64,000 bases of DNA, from contig OY754982.1 in assembly GCA_963576475.1 (NCBI GenBank), forward strand, positions 11,000,546-11,064,545, written 5' to 3'. The DNA is from Molanna angustata. Lineage: Eukaryota > Arthropoda > Insecta > Trichoptera > Molannidae. Position 1 is the first letter of the stretch, and every line of letters begins with the position of its first letter. This document shows, piece after piece, positions 60,380 through 64,000 of the stretch. Below the pieces are notes generated by a model. It was not told where the DNA came from. It made no database searches and worked only from the letters and a program-made list of their open reading frames with translations. Position numbers and translations under genes: made by a program.

Positions 60380-61285
60380 ATTACCTACCTGTATAATATT
60401 CTTTAATGTCGGTTAAGTCAATGAAACCGAATTTTTTTCTTTAGTAAGTATTCACTATTTCAAATATTTCTTCCAACCAACATCAAAATAAAGCTCGCGC
60501 AAACTCTCCTTCCCATCCTCGATTATGCAGATATGTCAATAAGAAAAACACGAGAACTAAATGAACATGGCAAAATAATATTATAAATGAAGTTATAAAT
60601 ACGAAAAAATACAGAAATTCGTTTGTTCAAAAGTTCATAGAACTTCACTCAATGTAAACCATACAAATACTTATCAATTTATTGTTAATATATATGTTTT
60701 TTTGGTATATTCGTACTGTTTTTGAATCATACCTAATAACTGTTTCACATATACGTCCAATTAAAACAAACAATGCGTTCTTTTGATATAATGACATTGT
60801 TTTTGTTTTTTGGGGCAATTAACGAATTCGGTCAAAAATATTAATATTATTTATTTCTTGTAAATACTTTTATTTGTTTTATAATATTACGAAAATATAT
60901 TAAATCATCTTTTAAACAATGCAAACGTAAACCTGTTTAACCAATCATTGGAAAACTTTCACAATTCTAATTATTTTTATATAAATAATGTAAATTTAAG
61001 TAGGTACATTAATTAGACATGTTTTAGCATGAAAATATTTTAGATACCTACTGGAATATCTTGTTTTGTTTGTAAGCCTTATGAAATTGGCCATAATTTA
61101 TATCTTGGCGAATAAATGAGATGCTTTTTAATTGAATTATTATGTGCCTATATTGGAAAGCGTGTTTTTTGCGAATCAAAATCATAACCCAAAAAGTTAC
61201 TGTGTAAATTTTATTTCAAATTCGTACATATTATCATATTGTATACGAATTGATGCTGTGGATTAATTAATCAGCGTGTATGTTT
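60380..61285. other. AT-rich spacer
   Basis: No supported gene or element. Confidence 0.4.
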
Positions 61286-61289
61286 CCCA

Positions 61290-61680
61290 TGTAAAATTCT
61301 TTAAAAAAAATTAAAGGATGTATACTTTCGCCCATGTTGTTCAACCTGTATTCGGAATTTGTTTTCAGAAATGCTCTAGAAGAAATTGATATAGGGACAG
61401 TGATAACTTGCGTAAGATATGCCGAAGACACTGCCGAGTATCTGCGACATCTGGTCAACTTGATCGATGAATCTGGAAGGGAAATTGGCCTTAAAATGAA
61501 TGCACAAAACTAAAACCATGTTAGTAAGAAAAACGGAGATCCAACAATATAAGCCTCTCTATTGATGGCTGTGTAATAGAACAGGTGCTTCGATCTCTCT
61601 ACATGATTCCCAGTGAGAAATTGATGTTTAAGAAATACGCTTAAAAAATGTGAAATCATGACTCTCCACTATTCCACAGT
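61290..61680 (+). pseudogene. RTE-like LINE, RT core fragment
   Basis: Plus-strand GCILSPMLFNLYSEFVFRNA is followed by VRYAEDTAEYL, where the catalytic YADD has become YAED, then GREIGLKMNAQN and a stop. Further stops follow. It ends near TCTCCACTATTCCACAGTG, which resembles the CTCCTCACTA MITE ends. Confidence 0.82.
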
Positions 61681-61689
61681 GTGAAGAGT

Positions 61690-62130
61690 AAATATACAAT
61701 TCCATTTTTTTTATACACATTATAGTAACAATTTTCATTAATTGTACTTACCTACTTTATAAACAGATTTGTTAGCAATGAATATTTGTTTATAAATAAA
61801 GGTCCAATTTAATTATTGTACAATATACAATAACCATTCTGTAGATGCTCTTTGAGCAAAACGTGTGGTCAAGTATATATACGTGGAAAAAAGTTAAAAA
61901 ATGAGTTATTTTTACTTAATTAAAGTAAGTAAATATGATTGACATATTGAGTGTACGTTAATATCATCTAACAAAAACACGACTTAAATTTACTGATATA
62001 GCTTTTACCCGTGCTCGATCGTAATGTAAAATAAGTATTAAACTCTTGGACCGATAAATGAACGTACTACATTAACTATCCCAATTCACAACACAGAATT
62101 TTTCAGCTCTTCCTTTGAAGTACGTTCAGC
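61690..62130. other. AT-rich spacer
   Basis: No supported gene or element before the LINE tail at 62140. Confidence 0.4.
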
Positions 62131-62139
62131 AAGACTCTG

Positions 62140-62570
62140 TAATAATTTGAGTCCTGATATAACTTCGTCAAACTTGCTTTCCATTTTCAAGAAAAGACTA
62201 AAGCAGGGATATCTCTCCGAAAATACCTGATCACTCTCTTTTTCCTTCCTTCCCTTTGCTACATAGGTAATATTTACTAAAGAAGGAATATTTATCCCTA
62301 AACACCTGATCTCGATTTCCTCGTCTTGTTATTTCCCAATCCTTTTTTTGCTATGATGTTTTTTTCGTTTTTGTTTTTATTATTTATCTTGGTGATATGT
62401 ACATTTTCTTTGTTCTTTTTTAGCTTCATCTTTTGTTGATGTACATATATAATTTTGTCACTCTGTAATCTGGTTGGTTGGAAGAAATTGCCTACTGGCA
62501 ATAAGCCCGCCAGTGAGCATTATATTGATTTATACTATGTACAAAAAGTTAAATAAATAAATAAATATTT
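62140..62570 (+). mobile_element. LINE 3' tail
   Basis: The frame fragment SSFKKRLKQGYLSENT (near 62180, allowing a frameshift) and the tail TGGTTGGTTGGAAGAAATTG, CAATAAGCCCGCCAGTGAGC end in (AAAT)n at 62555. Same family as 8425-8790. Confidence 0.7.
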
Positions 62571-62575
62571 CTCTT

Positions 62576-62803
62576 TACATATCGGCATACTTACAAGCCA
62601 TGATCCGCGAAATTCCGTAAAGTTAGGTCTACATTTTTTATGGTTTTTTTCATCTTTTGAGTCAAAAAAACGGCAACCTAGAGCTTCGCAGCATAAATAT
62701 TATGTATATGAACTCAGAATTCGGAGAAGAAAATTTTATGTTTTTGTGTCTGTATGTGTCTATATGTCCCCCCCTTATAACTTTTGATCCATTCAATGCA
62801 CAT
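62576..62803 (+). mobile_element. Helitron/HINE-like fragment, copy E
   Basis: Diverged block A (GAGCTTCGCAGCATAAATAT, CTCAGAATTCGGAGAAGAA) and the start of block B (CTTATAACTTTTGATCC). Little microsatellite, no 3' end. Confidence 0.75.
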
Positions 62804-63190
62804 ATAGGCGTCTAGTCTTGCCTCTTTTCGTCGCTTAGGTGCTGAATACATAAAACAAAAGTTTTTTTAAAAATCGTGTGTTTCTATTGTTTATATATTA
62901 TGTTCTAAGACTATAATATCTGTTTTGCTTGTTTTGATACTATATTGTTATTATTATTTTTTTTTTCATGTTCTTTGATGTCTTCTATTGTGGTAGTGTG
63001 TTTTCATTTTTTTTTTACTTTGTGTTTTATTGTTATTGATAGATACGTGTCTTTTTTGTGTGTTCATTTAGTCATCCGATATTGATTTGTTTATTATTAT
63101 TGTTTGTTTTTATTTTCGTTTGTACTAGATGTAAGAAATTGTATTTTTTTTACATCTAAATAAAATATATACAATACAATACAATATCCC
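62804..63190 (+). mobile_element. Probable LINE 3' UTR with ATACA-repeat tail
   Basis: T-rich sequence ending TTTTTTTTACATCTAAATAA and a short (ATACA)n run near 63170. The abrupt join to the Helitron fragment at 62803 suggests insertion. Confidence 0.4.
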
Positions 63191-64000
63191 AAAATTTATA
63201 TTATGTACAAAAAGTTAAATAAATTGAATAAATCTTGTTTCATTTACATCATAACTACCTACAATGAATCTGTTTGATAAGATAATTCCTAAGACATATC
63301 CCCCTGAGGACATATTGCAGTCAATCAATAAAAGATGCATTCCTTTCACCATTCGTTATGTTGTGTGGTTGTTTTATGGTGTGATCCAATAACATTATTC
63401 GGTTCCCTTTCTTTATCACTTTCCAATACCTTCACTGTCTACTTCTTCTCCCAGTGGTTTCTCCTTTTCCACACCACAGAAAGTATGACTGTATATACTA
63501 ATATGAGAACGGTTGACCCACATATTTTTTGCTACATCGTTCACCATATTATTATTATTATGACCAAGACATTCACCTTCGTCTCGTTAACAAATTCTTG
63601 TATTATTCTGTGTGTATTCTCGAATATTCACAATGACCTTCATTCCAGTGCCGAGTACCTACCAGTGGCGAATACACAAACTGGAATATATTCTTTGATT
63701 AATAAAAATAAATGCACTTATTATACTTTAGTAACAAAAAAGTACTTGGTATTTAAATCGTCAGAATAATCGCCTTGCACGAAACGCGTCAATAATAAAA
63801 TAAATTTAAATAGAACGAATACCATGTATTTTATATTTGTAATATCGTCGCTCGGCGTTCAATAGCGCGAACAATAACAAGATTTTACAGGAGGCCGAAT
63901 AAACTGAATAAAATTAATAAAGCTCCGAATGCATATTCGCGGTTTTGTTCCATACGGCGTTTTAGGAGTTTGGACAATATTTGGGGAATGTTTTGAACAA
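63190..64000. other. Right-hand edge, unassigned
   Basis: A 144-codon plus-strand frame (63335-63769) is of low complexity with no domain. The last 200 bases are less AT-rich, with several CG dinucleotides, and could be the start of a gene region beyond the window. Confidence 0.3.

Noticed and set aside
63335..63769. 144-codon plus-strand frame
   Set aside because: Low-complexity, hydrophobic and Thr/Ser-rich, with no recognisable motif or splice context.

Overview
The window looks like AT-rich insect nuclear DNA, most likely from a moth or butterfly (Lepidoptera). Four spliced or compact eukaryotic genes sit in long AT-rich spacers. Short runs such as TAGGTACCTAC recur, RTE-type reverse transcriptase relics of a kind common in lepidopteran genomes are scattered throughout, and several tRNA-derived SINE families are present. 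The order-level assignment is inference; the insect-like gene and repeat make-up is well supported.

Host genes lie between 12.5 and 36.2 kb. ALKBH1 (minus, four exons, 12548-17089) and NAA38/LSMD1 (plus, four exons, 18643-23315) are head to head, separated by a GC-rich island of about 0.9 kb that looks like an LTR-type insertion. THADA (minus, six exons, 24088-32266, 1577 residues) is tail to tail with NAA38 and has a perfect 9 x 48 bp minisatellite about 115 bp upstream of its start codon. COA6 (minus, 35941-36186) is a short cytochrome c oxidase assembly factor with an intact CX9C/CX10C pattern. All exon joins given here were checked for GT/AG ends and phase. The four genes are functionally unrelated housekeeping genes (RNA/DNA demethylation, N-terminal acetylation, tRNA methylation, mitochondrial assembly), so no pathway cluster is implied.

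The flanks (1-12 kb and 36-64 kb) are mostly mobile-element debris. The main families are: (1) a Helitron/HINE-like element of about 1.1 kb with 12-bp subterminal inverted repeats, a GT microsatellite core and a 3' hairpin ending in CTAG (four near-complete copies plus fragments); (2) three tRNA-derived SINE families; (3) an RTE-like LINE family (seven degenerate fragments, one with a clear target-site duplication); (4) a CR1/Jockey-type LINE at 53.2-57.3 kb with a near-complete ORF1 and ORF2, broken by a nonsense codon, frameshifts and a 218-bp insertion exactly in the YADD catalytic box; (5) L2-like LINE tails; (6) a non-autonomous hAT element with 8-bp target duplication inside an NAA38 intron; and (7) many foldback MITEs and long perfect palindromes.

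No bacterial-type operon, CRISPR array, rRNA or convincing stand-alone tRNA gene is present. The main novelty lies in repeat biology: nested insertions that can be ordered in time, a SINE whose tail matches a LINE tail, several apparently unclassified foldback families, and very long hairpins inside introns of expressed genes.
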